From NCBI GenBank assembly GCA_050288625.1, contig JBNKEE010000020.1, positions 1 to 64,000 of the forward strand: 64,000 nt of DNA, in the 5' to 3' direction. The notes beneath the pieces were generated by a model. It was not told the DNA's origin and made no database searches. It saw nothing but the letters and a program-made list of their open reading frames with translations. The stretch's first letter is position 1, and every line of letters begins with the position of its first letter. The DNA is from JAAGZL01 sp050288625. Its GTDB lineage: Bacteria; Pseudomonadota; Gammaproteobacteria; Chromatiales; Chromatiaceae. The translations under genes were made by a program, and so were the position numbers. Positions 26,885 through 35,690 of the stretch are shown here, piece after piece.

Positions 26885-27571
26885 ATGCTGAATGCAGTTA
26901 AGTACATAGCTGTATCCGTAGCCATGGGATTTGCTATCAGCGGTTCCATTATCGCAGGTCCCAATGAGGCCCTAGGAGTGTATGAGAAGGCCTTTGCGCT
27001 AGAGCCGGATATAGGAAATGGAGAAGAGGTATACATGATCTGTTCCTCATGTCATCTGCAAGAAGGGTGGGGTTTGAAGGACGGTACCTATCCACAGATA
27101 GCAGGTCAGTACCGTGAAGTGTTGATTCAACAGTTATCTGATATACACGCTCAAAATCGTGATAATCCGACTATGTATCCTTTTGCGCTTCCAGAGGCTA
27201 TAGGTGACGAGCAAGCGATAGCTGATGTTGCTGCCTATATTGAACAAATGAAGATGACACAGAATAACGGCAAGGGGAATTGGGCCGAAGGTACTTCTGA
27301 ATTTGCGGCCGGAGAAAAACTATATGCCGAATACTGTGCTGAGTGCCATGGTGTGAGTGGCGAGGGGGACCCCAATCAGCTCTACCCCAAGATTCATGGG
27401 CAACACTACAACTATCTGCTACGTCAGCTTGAATGGATGCGAGCGGGAAAGCGCCGCGGGGTTAGACATAATATGCTAAAAAATGTTAACAAATTCTCCG
27501 TGAACGAGATTGCCTATGTGGCTAATTTCGTATCATGGCTTTCTGTTCCAAAAAAGGATCTGGCCAAGTAG
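26885..27571 (+). CDS. dihaem cytochrome c, c4-like
   Basis: 228 residues from the ATG after AGGGTGAAG. A signal peptide (about 1-24) sends it to the periplasm. Two haem-binding motifs CSSCH and CAECH lie about 110 residues apart, each followed by a repeat of the pattern YPQIAGQYREVLIQQL / YPKIHGQHYNYLLRQL, as in two-domain cytochrome c4. It would shuttle electrons to a terminal oxidase or other acceptor. Context: downstream of the hypothetical gene and convergent with yciI. Confidence 0.9.
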   Translation: MLNAVKYIAVSVAMGFAISGSIIAGPNEALGVYEKAFALEPDIGNGEEVYMICSSCHLQEGWGLKDGTYPQIAGQYREVLIQQLSDIHAQNRDNPTMYPFALPEAIGDEQAIADVAAYIEQMKMTQNNGKGNWAEGTSEFAAGEKLYAEYCAECHGVSGEGDPNQLYPKIHGQHYNYLLRQLEWMRAGKRRGVRHNMLKNVNKFSVNEIAYVANFVSWLSVPKKDLAK

Positions 27572-27579
27572 GGTAGATT

Positions 27580-27879
27580 TCAAGGCAACACTTTCTTGAA
27601 TGGCTTTACCACTACCTTGCTGAAAACTCCGGTGCGGGCGTAGGGGTCTTCATCAGCCCATATCTGAGCAGCTTCCAGATCATCAAACTCTGCTACGATC
27701 AGGCTGCCGCTGAAGCCTGCGGTACCAGGATCTTCACCGTCTACAACTGGGTGAGGTCCAGCAAGTATCAACCGACCTTCATTTTGCAAGGCCTTGATTC
27801 GTTCCAAATGCTCCGGTCTCACCGCAAGCCTTCCCTCCAAACTGTCGGAACGATCTGTTCCCATGATTGCATATAACAC
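27580..27879 (-). CDS. yciI: YciI family protein
   Basis: 99 residues with a GTG start (GGAG seven bases upstream). LYAIMGTDRSDSLEGRL, the RPEHLERIKALQ helix, LAGPHP and the D-DPY motif fit the YciI/dimeric alpha-beta barrel family. Biochemical role is unknown in most members. It lies before the rnm-yciO gene group, in opposite direction. Confidence 0.88.
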   Translation of the reverse strand: MLYAIMGTDRSDSLEGRLAVRPEHLERIKALQNEGRLILAGPHPVVDGEDPGTAGFSGSLIVAEFDDLEAAQIWADEDPYARTGVFSKVVVKPFKKVLP

Positions 27880-28016
27880 AGTTAATCTCCGGTATTTAAG
27901 TGGTTTATGTTGTGGCAGATATTAACCCATGCGTGAAAGGAGCAGAAGTAGAAGCATTTATATATAATGATCCATATCGTTTTGAATATGGTTAACTCTA
28001 CAAGCAAACTCAACTT

Positions 28017-28874
28017 ATGATCTGTCGCCACGATCTCCATACTCACTCCACAGCATCTGATGGCACCCTCAGCCCAACAGAGCTTGTTAGGCGTGCCAAG
28101 CAGCGTGGAGTGTCGGTTCTGGCTCTTACCGATCATGACACAACCGAAGGTATAGCAGAAGCTGAGCGGGCTGCATTATCCTTGGGGATAGAGCTGGTTG
28201 CAGGAGTTGAGATGTCGGTAAGCTGGGATCCATATGTAATTCATGTGGTTGGTTTAGGTATAGATAGTGGATGCCAGGAGTTACAGCGTGGATTGTCCGG
28301 TTTACGGGAACAGCGCCGTCAGAGAGCCGTGGAGATAGGTCGGCGCCTGCAAAAAAACGGTATAGAAAATGCCTATTCTGGCGCCTTGGAGCTTAGTAAT
28401 GGACGTTTGATTAGCCGTACTCACTTTGCCAAATTTTTAGTAGATAGGGGCTATGTAGAGAACGAGTCAAAAGTGTTTGATAAATACCTGGTTAGTGGTA
28501 AGCCTGGCTACGTGCCAGGAACATGGGCGAGCCTGGAGCAGTCAGTTAGTTGGATCAAGACTGCTGGCGGGCAGGCGGTGATCGCTCATCCCGCCAGGTA
28601 CCCATTTACTCGTACCAAGTTACGTACCCTGATCGGAGAGTTCAGAGAGATTGGCGGGGAGGCGATAGAGGTGGTTTCAGGCAACTATACAAAGGATGAT
28701 TGTTTCACCATGGCAAGACACGCAATGGATTTCGAACTAAAAGGTTCTGTTGGATCTGACTTTCATGGACCTGACCGTTTCAGGGCGGATATAGGTAGGA
28801 TGCGGGAGCTACCTGAAGGTGTGGTGCCGATATGGCAAGATTGGAATCACCTACTCCAGGCCGCTGTACGGTAA
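28017..28874 (+). CDS. rnm: PHP-domain phosphoesterase / 5'-3' exoribonuclease AM
   Basis: 285 residues. Metal-binding PHP motifs HDLHTHSTASDG (5-16), LTDHDT (38-43), the internal AHPAR and the late SDFHG are all present. The E. coli homologue YciV (Rnm, TrpH) removes 5' nucleotides from RNA, maturing 5S rRNA, and hydrolyses 3',5'-bisphosphates. Cytosolic. It starts the rnm-yciO-M50-trpS-scpA-scpB-rluB run. Confidence 0.92.
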   Translation: MICRHDLHTHSTASDGTLSPTELVRRAKQRGVSVLALTDHDTTEGIAEAERAALSLGIELVAGVEMSVSWDPYVIHVVGLGIDSGCQELQRGLSGLREQRRQRAVEIGRRLQKNGIENAYSGALELSNGRLISRTHFAKFLVDRGYVENESKVFDKYLVSGKPGYVPGTWASLEQSVSWIKTAGGQAVIAHPARYPFTRTKLRTLIGEFREIGGEAIEVVSGNYTKDDCFTMARHAMDFELKGSVGSDFHGPDRFRADIGRMRELPEGVVPIWQDWNHLLQAAVR

Positions 28875-28912
28875 AACAACAACTACAATATACCTTTTCG
28901 ATATTTCCAATA

Positions 28913-29536
28913 ATGGCGCAGTTCTTCCATATACACCCGGACAATCCACAGTTAAGGCTGATTCGTCAGGCCGTGGAAATAATACGGCAGGGGGGTCTGA
29001 TCATATATCCCACCGATTCTAGCTATGCGCTCGGATGTCAGATTGGCAATAAGGGGGCTATGGATAGGATACGCCGTATCCGCAGGTTGGACGACAAGCA
29101 CAACTTCACTTTGGTCTGCCGAGACCTTTCTGAGATCGCTACTTACGCTAGAGTAGACAACCAGCACTACCGGCTACTTAAATCCCTTACACCTGGGCCT
29201 TACACATTCATACATCAGGCCACGAAACAGGTGCCTAGGCGTCTGCAGAACGCCAAACGTAAGACTATCGGTATCAGGGTGCCAGAGAATCCCATCGCAC
29301 ATCTTCTATTGGAAGAGCTAGGGGAGCCGATCATGAGTTCCACTCTGATCCTGCCGGGAGAGGAGTTACCGATGACCGATCCATATGAGATGCGAGAGGT
29401 CCTTGATCATGAGGTGGACGTGATCATAGATGGCGGTAATTGCGGATTCGAACCCACTACAGTGTTGATCATGGAAGACGATCATCCGTGGGTAGCCAGG
29501 AAGGGCAAGGGTGATACCTCGCAGTTTGAAGAATGA
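28913..29536 (+). CDS. yciO: YciO family (Sua5/YrdC-like) protein
   Basis: 207 residues, as in E. coli YciO (206). The YrdC-fold motifs GGLIIYPTDSSYALGC and KHNFTLVCRDLSEIA are clear. Sua5/YrdC proteins make threonylcarbamoyl-AMP for tRNA t6A; YciO members have an uncertain and probably different role. The start is the ATG of MAQFFHIHP; an upstream ATG overlapping rnm has no family support. Confidence 0.92.
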   Translation: MAQFFHIHPDNPQLRLIRQAVEIIRQGGLIIYPTDSSYALGCQIGNKGAMDRIRRIRRLDDKHNFTLVCRDLSEIATYARVDNQHYRLLKSLTPGPYTFIHQATKQVPRRLQNAKRKTIGIRVPENPIAHLLLEELGEPIMSSTLILPGEELPMTDPYEMREVLDHEVDVIIDGGNCGFEPTTVLIMEDDHPWVARKGKGDTSQFEE

Positions 29537-29583
29537 GACCGATATAGCCTGTGCTGATTTGACTGGACCTGTATAATCCACCG

Positions 29584-30264
29584 ATGGCTAACTTAGATAT
29601 CATCCAAAAAATAGCCGTACTGGCGCTGCCGGTACTCTTTGCTATCACCGTGCATGAGGCGGCTCACGGCTGGATGGCGAATAGGCTGGGTGATGCCACA
29701 GCCAGGATGTTGGGGCGTATCACCATGAATCCCCTTAAGCATATAGACCCGGTGGGTACCGTACTGCTGCCACTGGCTATGTTTCTGTTTGCCGGCTTCC
29801 TGTTTGGCTGGGCCAAGCCAGTACCAGTGACCTACAGAAACCTAAAAAACCCTAAGCGCGACATGGGAATGGTGGCGATGGCCGGACCAGGGGTAAATTT
29901 GATCATGGCTATAATCTGGTCTTTGCTGGTCAAGATTGGGGTTGGGATTACGGCTATATCTCAATGGGTTGGCGTGCCACTAGTTTATATGGGTAGTGCC
30001 GGAGTCATGATAAATGTGGTATTGATGGTGCTGAATCTAATGCCAATCTTGCCGTTGGATGGGGGTAGGGTACTGGCATCTGTTCTTCCACCCAAATATG
30101 CGATCGGATATTCCAAGCTTGAGCCATATGGCATGGTTCTAGTGGTGCTGTTGCTTATTACCGGAGTTTTAGGGAAGGTGATGTGGCCGATTATCCATTT
30201 CGCTATTGATGTTCTACCCGCTTCCGACGTGGTATGGCGGGTTTTGACGATACTGTTTGCATAA
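29584..30264 (+). CDS. site-2 protease family membrane metalloprotease
   Basis: 226 residues, with five to six membrane segments. Zinc motif HEAAH (24-28) and the NLMPILPLDGGR motif (about 155-166) define the M50 family, short single-domain form with no PDZ domain. Such proteins cut in the membrane plane; the substrate is unknown. It stands between yciO and trpS as in many gammaproteobacteria. Confidence 0.92.
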   Translation: MANLDIIQKIAVLALPVLFAITVHEAAHGWMANRLGDATARMLGRITMNPLKHIDPVGTVLLPLAMFLFAGFLFGWAKPVPVTYRNLKNPKRDMGMVAMAGPGVNLIMAIIWSLLVKIGVGITAISQWVGVPLVYMGSAGVMINVVLMVLNLMPILPLDGGRVLASVLPPKYAIGYSKLEPYGMVLVVLLLITGVLGKVMWPIIHFAIDVLPASDVVWRVLTILFA

Positions 30265-30280
30265 TAATGAGGAAAGATTC

Positions 30281-31498
30281 TTGAATACCATTCCTTCGCA
30301 ACATGCCCGTGTTCTCTCAGGTATGCGTCCTACTGGACGCCTGCATTTGGGACACTACCACGGAGTGCTGAAAAACTGGGTTGAGCTGCAACATGAGTAC
30401 GAATGCTATTTCTTTGTCGCCGATTGGCACGCCCTGACCACCCACTATGAAGACCCATCCATCATTCAGGAGAGTGTATGGGACATGGTGATCGACTGGC
30501 TGGCAGCCGGCGTCAACCACGGTGAGGCCAAGCTGTTTATCCAGTCTCAGGTGCCTGAGCATGCGGAGTTACACCTCCTGCTATCTATGATCACCCCTCT
30601 TGGCTGGCTTGAGAGGGTGCCTAGTTATAAAGATCAGCAGGAAAAATTGAAGGAACGAGACCTAGCTACCTATGGGTTTCTCGGCTACCCGCTGCTACAG
30701 GCAGCAGATATTCTAATCTACAAGGCGGGCCTGGTGCCTGTGGGTGAGGATCAGGTGGCTCATGTTGAGTTGACCCGTGAGGTGGCGCGTCGCTTTAATC
30801 ATATCTATGGTCGTGAACCTGGGTTTGAAGAGGCATCGGAACAGGCTGTGAAGAAGATGGGCAAGAAAAACGCCAAGCTCTTCACTAATTATCGCCGGGC
30901 CTATCAGGAACAGGGAGATCAGGAAGCGTTGGCGGCGGCGCGTGCTCTGCTGGAGGGGCAGCAGAACATAGGCGTGGCTGACCGTGAGCGCCTGTTCGGA
31001 TATCTGGAAGGTGGCGGACGTCTGATCCTGGCCGAGCCTCAGCCCCTCTTGACCAAAGCATCCAAGATGCCTGGATTGGACGGGCAGAAGATGTCCAAAT
31101 CCTACAACAACACTATATCTTTGCGGGATGAGCCAGAGGTGGTGGAGAATGGCTTGCGCACCATGCCGACCGACACCAACCGGGTGCGTCGCACAGATCC
31201 GGGTGATCCAGATAGATGTCCTGTCTGGCAGTTTCATCTGGTCTATTCTGATGATGCGATCAGAGAGTGGGTACAGGATGGATGCCGTTCCGCCGGTATA
31301 GGGTGTATCGACTGTAAACAGCCGGTGATTAATGCTGTGTTGGACGAGTTAAAGCCGATCCAGGAGCGTGCTCGTGGATTTGAAGAGCAGCCCGAACTGG
31401 TTCGCAGTATCATTGCGGAGGGTTGTGAAGCAGCCCGCGATCAGGCTCAGGAGACCATGGAAGAGGTGCGCCAGGCTATGGGATTGGATTATAGATGA
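30281..31498 (+). CDS. trpS: tryptophanyl-tRNA synthetase, long form
   Basis: 405 residues from a TTG start that follows GAGGA by seven bases; a TTG upstream at 30257 would overlap the M50 stop and has no such site. Class I motifs are present: HIGH-like LHLGHYHG (about 19-26) and KMSKS (GQKMSKSYNN). About 60 residues inserted before KMSKS mark the longer TrpS group. It charges tRNA-Trp in the cytosol. Two bases separate its stop from the scpA ATG. Confidence 0.95.
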   Translation: MNTIPSQHARVLSGMRPTGRLHLGHYHGVLKNWVELQHEYECYFFVADWHALTTHYEDPSIIQESVWDMVIDWLAAGVNHGEAKLFIQSQVPEHAELHLLLSMITPLGWLERVPSYKDQQEKLKERDLATYGFLGYPLLQAADILIYKAGLVPVGEDQVAHVELTREVARRFNHIYGREPGFEEASEQAVKKMGKKNAKLFTNYRRAYQEQGDQEALAAARALLEGQQNIGVADRERLFGYLEGGGRLILAEPQPLLTKASKMPGLDGQKMSKSYNNTISLRDEPEVVENGLRTMPTDTNRVRRTDPGDPDRCPVWQFHLVYSDDAIREWVQDGCRSAGIGCIDCKQPVINAVLDELKPIQERARGFEEQPELVRSIIAEGCEAARDQAQETMEEVRQAMGLDYR

Positions 31499-31499
31499 T

Positions 31500-32324
31500 A
31501 TGACTTCCAGCGAAGAAAAGACACACGAACACCATCCAGGTGAACAGGAGGAGATGCCGTTCGCTGTGGTGCAGGGTGCACCCTGGACCGTATTGCCAAA
31601 GGATCTGTACATCCCACCAGATGCGCTGGAGGTGTTTCTGGATGCCTTTGAGGGGCCTCTGGACCTACTTATCTACCTGATCAAAAGACAGAACCTGGAT
31701 ATTCTAGACATACCTATTGCCAGAATCACCGAGCAATACATGGAATATGTGGAGCTGATGAAGGAGTTGCGGCTGGAGTTGGCTGCGGAATATCTGGTAA
31801 TGGCGGCTATGCTGGCAGAGATCAAGTCCAGGATGTTGTTGCCACGCCAGGAGGATGAGGATGGTGATGAAGAGGATCCAAGGGCTGAGCTCATAAGGCG
31901 TTTACAGGAGTATGAGAGATACAAGCAGGCTGCAGAGGATCTGGATGAACTACCCAGACTGGGACGTGATCAGTTCCAGGTAGAGGCTGAGGTTCAGCAT
32001 AAGAAGCTGGAAAAAAAGCTGCCAGATGTTGATCTTAGAGAGATGTTGCTCGCCCTCAAGGACGTTATGCACAGGGCTGACATGTTCTCTCGGCATCATG
32101 TCCAGATGGAGCCGCTATCGGTTCGTGAACGCATGTCATTGGTGCTGAGCGCTATAAACAGTGAGACTTTCACAGACTTTGTAGAGTTGTTCGACGTAAA
32201 AGAAGGCAGGCTAGGTGTGGTGGTGACCTTTCTGGCCGTCCTTGAACTGATAAAGGACAGCCTAATAGTCTTAGTTCAGGTGGACCCATTTGGGCCGATA
32301 CACGTCAAGGCCGCATCCGAATAA
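31500..32324 (+). CDS. scpA: segregation and condensation protein ScpA
   Basis: 274 residues. The kleisin N-terminal pattern FEGPLDLLIYLIKRQNLDI, the acidic loop and the C-terminal winged-helix part (LVVTFLAVLELIKDSLI-type) identify ScpA. It bridges the SMC heads. The ATG lies directly behind the trpS stop, with a weak ribosome site. Confidence 0.95.
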   Translation: MTSSEEKTHEHHPGEQEEMPFAVVQGAPWTVLPKDLYIPPDALEVFLDAFEGPLDLLIYLIKRQNLDILDIPIARITEQYMEYVELMKELRLELAAEYLVMAAMLAEIKSRMLLPRQEDEDGDEEDPRAELIRRLQEYERYKQAAEDLDELPRLGRDQFQVEAEVQHKKLEKKLPDVDLREMLLALKDVMHRADMFSRHHVQMEPLSVRERMSLVLSAINSETFTDFVELFDVKEGRLGVVVTFLAVLELIKDSLIVLVQVDPFGPIHVKAASE

Positions 32325-32376
32325 CTGATTCTGGCAGTTGCCTGGGTACGTAAACATAGCTGTATAGGAAGATAAA

Positions 32377-33231
32377 TTGGCAGACAAGACCATAAGAGAG
32401 ATCATCGAGGCCGCTCTGAAACGGATAAACCTTTTTCGCAAGGCGCATGGTGAACCGACAGAGCATGGGCTGGATACAGTAGATACAAAAGGACTGTCAG
32501 AGATCAGGCTGAAGGAGATCATTGAAGCAGCCCTGATGGCAGCAGGTAAACCGCTTCCCATAGATCGAATCTTGAAACTCTTTCTAGAGGACGAAAGACC
32601 GGAACGTGCGGATGTGCGTAGGGCTCTTGATTCATTGAGTAAAGATTATGCCGGCAGGCCTATAGAACTACTGGAGACTGCGGCAGGATTTCGTATCAAT
32701 GTGCGATCTGAGTATGCGACCTGGGTATCCAGACTGTGGGAAGAGCGCCCACCTAAGTACTCGCGCGCACTACTTGAGACCCTCTCTCTGATCGCCTACC
32801 GTCAACCGATTACCAGGGGTGAAATAGAGGATGTAAGGGGGGTCAGCGTAAGCAGCAATATCATCAAGACCTTGATGGAGCGAAACTGGATAAAAGAGGT
32901 TGGCCACAGAGACGTACCTGGCAGACCGACCCTATTGGCAACCACCAAGGAGTTCCTAAACTACTTTGGTCTCATGAGTCTGGATGACCTTCCTACCCTG
33001 TCTGAGATCAAGGATTTGGATTCCATCAATAGAGAACTGGAACTGGAAACCACAGATGATTTGAGCGCAGAGCAGGATGATGGTCTGGAAGAGGACAATC
33101 CGAGAGATCATGGCGCCGAGGTAGTGAAGCTGGAGTTGAGTGGAGAGCGTGTAGTTGAAGATGAAGATATATCATCTGATACTGAAACAGATGTCGAGCC
33201 TGAGCACCAGGGTGAAAAAGAGAGTGAATGA
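32377..33231 (+). CDS. scpB: segregation and condensation protein ScpB
   Basis: 284 residues from a TTG start after AGGAAG. Two winged-helix domains (LKEIIEAALMAAGKPL..., YSRALLETLSLIAYRQPITRGEIEDVRGV) are typical. About 45 residues precede the first domain and contain a near copy of its first helix (IREIIEAALKR vs LKEIIEAALMA); the C-terminus is long and acidic. ScpB dimers bind ScpA in the condensin complex. Its end overlaps rluB. Confidence 0.93.
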   Translation: MADKTIREIIEAALKRINLFRKAHGEPTEHGLDTVDTKGLSEIRLKEIIEAALMAAGKPLPIDRILKLFLEDERPERADVRRALDSLSKDYAGRPIELLETAAGFRINVRSEYATWVSRLWEERPPKYSRALLETLSLIAYRQPITRGEIEDVRGVSVSSNIIKTLMERNWIKEVGHRDVPGRPTLLATTKEFLNYFGLMSLDDLPTLSEIKDLDSINRELELETTDDLSAEQDDGLEEDNPRDHGAEVVKLELSGERVVEDEDISSDTETDVEPEHQGEKESE

Positions 33232-34045
33232 CGCTGCTCCACAAGGAGAACGCCTACAAAAGATCCTGGCTAATGCCGGCCTTGGTTCCAGAAGAGAGAT
33301 AGAGGGCTGGATTCGAGAGGGGAGGGTCAAGATCAATGGCAAGGCAGCCAAGCTTGGCGACAGGGTGCAGGGAGAGGATCTGGTTCAGGTAGGTAACCGC
33401 AAGATCCTTGTTAGTCGCATCAATGATATAGAACGGCGGGTAATCATCTATAACAAGCCGGAAGGCGAGGTGGTCACCAGGAGTGACCCCGAGGGTCGTC
33501 CAACCACATTTCGCAATCTTCCAAAACTGAAGGCTTCTGGACGTTGGATCGCTGTGGGTAGACTGGATATCAATAGCAGCGGCCTTATGTTATTCACTAC
33601 GGACGGGGAACTAGCTAATCGTCTGATGCATCCTTCCAAGGCGGTTGAGAGGGAATACGCGGTTAGGGTTCTGGGCGATGTGACAAATGAGATGCTTGAG
33701 ACTCTGGTGCATGGGGTCGAGTTGGAAGACGGGCCAGCCAGGTTTGAAGAGATTGTAGAGTCGGGCGGTGAGGGTGCGAATAGATGGTTTCACGTGGTGA
33801 TCATGGAGGGGCGCAATCGTGAGGTCAGGAGGATGTGGGAGGCAGTTGGAGCTAAGGTTAACCGCCTAAAGCGAGTGAGGTACGGCCCCATTATGTTGGG
33901 AGATCGCCTGCATGTTGGTAAGAGTCGAGAACTGGAGCCACAGGAGATGTCTGAACTCCTGGCCCTGGTTGGCATGGAGGAGCAGGCTAGGCCAAGAAAA
34001 TCCCCAGGAAAGACTAAGAACCGGACGGGAAGAAAGCGGCGCTGA
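33224..34045 (+). CDS. rluB: 23S rRNA pseudouridine synthase, RluB type
   Basis: 273 residues from a GTG overlapping the scpB stop; an ATG at 33191 is an alternative. N-terminal S4 domain (ERLQKILANAGLGSRREIE), catalytic Asp in GRLDINSSGLMLFTTDG and REYAVRV, GRNREVRRMW motifs identify the RsuA/RluB family. RluB modifies U2605 of 23S rRNA in E. coli. Ends in a basic tail. The scpA-scpB-rluB order is conserved. Confidence 0.93.
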   Translation: MNDAAPQGERLQKILANAGLGSRREIEGWIREGRVKINGKAAKLGDRVQGEDLVQVGNRKILVSRINDIERRVIIYNKPEGEVVTRSDPEGRPTTFRNLPKLKASGRWIAVGRLDINSSGLMLFTTDGELANRLMHPSKAVEREYAVRVLGDVTNEMLETLVHGVELEDGPARFEEIVESGGEGANRWFHVVIMEGRNREVRRMWEAVGAKVNRLKRVRYGPIMLGDRLHVGKSRELEPQEMSELLALVGMEEQARPRKSPGKTKNRTGRKRR

Positions 34046-34701
34046 TGGCATTCAAGGCCAGCGGTAAACAACTGCAACAGGTGTTCGACCTGCTCCTGGA
34101 GGGCTACGGTAAGCAATATTGGTGGCCGGCAGATACCTCGTTTGAGGTGATGGTCGGCGCGGTTCTTACCCAGAACACCGCCTGGAGCAATGTGGAACGC
34201 GCCATAGATAATCTAAAACAGGCCGGGGTCCTGCATCAACGTAGGATTCTGGAGCTATCAAAGGATGAGTTGGCGCAGCTGATTCGTCCCTCCGGTTATT
34301 TCAACATAAAGGCTCAGCGGCTGCACAATCTGTGTCGTTTTTTATCCGAGAACGGAGGCGAGTACGAGCTACGCCAGATAGAGATGGGACGCACACGGGA
34401 GATGCTGCTCTCCGTTAATGGAGTGGGGCCAGAAACAGCGGACGATATCATGCTCTATGCTCTGGAGCAGCCGGTGTTTGTTGTAGACGCCTATACCAGA
34501 CGCATCTTCTCTCGCCTGGGTGTGTTGCAAGGGGACGAGGGATACGATGAGATCAGGATCGGTTTTGAGGATGCGCTGGGATTGAATGTATCTCTATTCA
34601 AGGAGTACCACGCACTGATCGTGCGTCATGGGAAAGAGACATGCAAAACCAAACCACACTGTGACCAATGTGGTTTGATTAATGTATGCGTATTTAGGTG
34701 A
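34045..34701 (+). CDS. endonuclease III-like DNA glycosylase (COG2231/MagIII type)
   Basis: 218 residues. Helix-hairpin-helix GVGPETADDI and catalytic Asp in VVDAYTRRIF (about 153) are present, but the Nth catalytic Lys position (GVGRKTA in Nth) is Glu here, so it is not a bifunctional EndoIII. The C-terminal cysteine cluster has spacing C-x5-C-x2-C-x5-C, compatible with a 4Fe-4S cluster. Members of this group remove alkylated bases such as 3-methyladenine. Overlaps the rluB stop by one base. Confidence 0.85.
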   Translation: MAFKASGKQLQQVFDLLLEGYGKQYWWPADTSFEVMVGAVLTQNTAWSNVERAIDNLKQAGVLHQRRILELSKDELAQLIRPSGYFNIKAQRLHNLCRFLSENGGEYELRQIEMGRTREMLLSVNGVGPETADDIMLYALEQPVFVVDAYTRRIFSRLGVLQGDEGYDEIRIGFEDALGLNVSLFKEYHALIVRHGKETCKTKPHCDQCGLINVCVFR

Positions 34702-34733
34702 TAACTGCCTGGCCGGGGAAGTGGGTTTGGCAG

Positions 34734-34940
34734 CTAACTAATCATCATTACGTTTGCAGCATGTAGACCTTTAGGTCCTTCATTAACCTCAAACTGTACC
34801 TTCTGACCCTCTTTTACGGTTTTATAACCATCCATTTCGATGGCGGAGAAATGTACAAACACATCCTGATCTCCATCGTCCGGGGTTACAAAACCGTAGC
34901 CCTTGGCATTATTGAACCACTTTACTATACCTGTAGCCAT
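34734..34940 (-). CDS. cspD: cold-shock-domain protein, CspD-like
   Basis: 68 residues from the ATG behind GAGGAGCAGGTC. RNP1 (KGYGFV) and RNP2 (VFVHF) motifs are present, and MDGYKTVKEGQKVQFEV with GPKG is nearer CspD than CspA. CspD binds single-stranded DNA and inhibits replication initiation in stationary E. coli. It is divergent from clpS-clpA as in E. coli. Confidence 0.9.
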   Translation of the reverse strand: MATGIVKWFNNAKGYGFVTPDDGDQDVFVHFSAIEMDGYKTVKEGQKVQFEVNEGPKGLHAANVMMIS

Positions 34941-35341
34941 TGACCTGCTCCTCCTCACAACAACAAAACAAACTGCTTTTCTATCTGATTATTATGATGA
35001 TCTTGTTATTTATCCGCAGACGACCAAGATAACAACCTGGAATGAAAAACAGGCATCTGATACGTGACTATCCACAGACGTGACACTACAGTATAGCCAT
35101 ACAAAAAAAATGGTCAAATAGTTGCAAATCAATAATTTTGTCGATTATTTTGGTTTGCGGTCATTATTAATATAACTATATGATAAGTAATAAAATACAA
35201 GGCATTTGATACCTGGTGTCTGTGGAAGAAAACATGGGGATATGCTATATAATCGTCGACTAATATTTTCGTCCAATGACGCATTGAATTAATTTTTAAT
35301 GCCGTCCGATTATTCTTTTAAATTCAGCTAAAATCAGAGAT
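34941..35341. promoter_or_regulatory. 401-base AT-rich divergent promoter region between cspD and clpS
   Basis: No gene seen. Very AT-rich, with a CTATCCACA (35069 area) that differs from the DnaA-box consensus in one base, and several TATA-like hexamers. Nothing stronger could be supported. Confidence 0.5.
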
Positions 35342-35662
35342 ATGTCAGACCAAACGAATAGCGAACATGACGGTGGGCTCGCCGTTCAGGAACTAAAGCC
35401 GGAGCTTAAGCCTCCTAAGATGTATAAGGTGATACTGTTAAACGACGATTACACACCGATGGATTTTGTAGTAGAGGTATTGGAGTCGTTTTTTCGAATG
35501 AACAGGGAACAGGCCACACGTGTGATGATGAATGTCCATGTCAAAGGTGCTGGCGTTTGTGGGGTGTTTACTAGGGATATTGCCGAGACCAAGGTAGAGC
35601 AAGTAAACGATTATGCGCGCAACAATCAACATCCTCTGTTGTGCGCAATGGAAGAGGAATAA
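35342..35662 (+). CDS. clpS: ATP-dependent Clp protease adaptor ClpS
   Basis: 106 residues. The conserved KVILLNDDYTPMDFVVEVL, the Met-rich degron pocket and the final VKGAGVCGVFTRDIAETK are typical. ClpS binds N-degron substrates (Leu, Phe, Trp, Tyr N-termini) and hands them to ClpA. It lies 28 bases before clpA; the aat and bpt genes that create such N-termini are 2-4 kb away. Confidence 0.97.
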   Translation: MSDQTNSEHDGGLAVQELKPELKPPKMYKVILLNDDYTPMDFVVEVLESFFRMNREQATRVMMNVHVKGAGVCGVFTRDIAETKVEQVNDYARNNQHPLLCAMEEE

Positions 35663-35690
35663 CCGTAGTTAGTAGGAATCTATATCCAAG

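Noticed and set aside
29445..29465. tRNA T-loop-like GGATTCGAACCC
   Set aside because: Lies inside the yciO coding sequence and no acceptor, D or anticodon stem can be drawn around it.
35060..35085. DnaA box / origin between cspD and clpS
   Set aside because: A single CTATCCACA with one mismatch is not enough; no cluster of boxes and no dnaA or dnaN gene.
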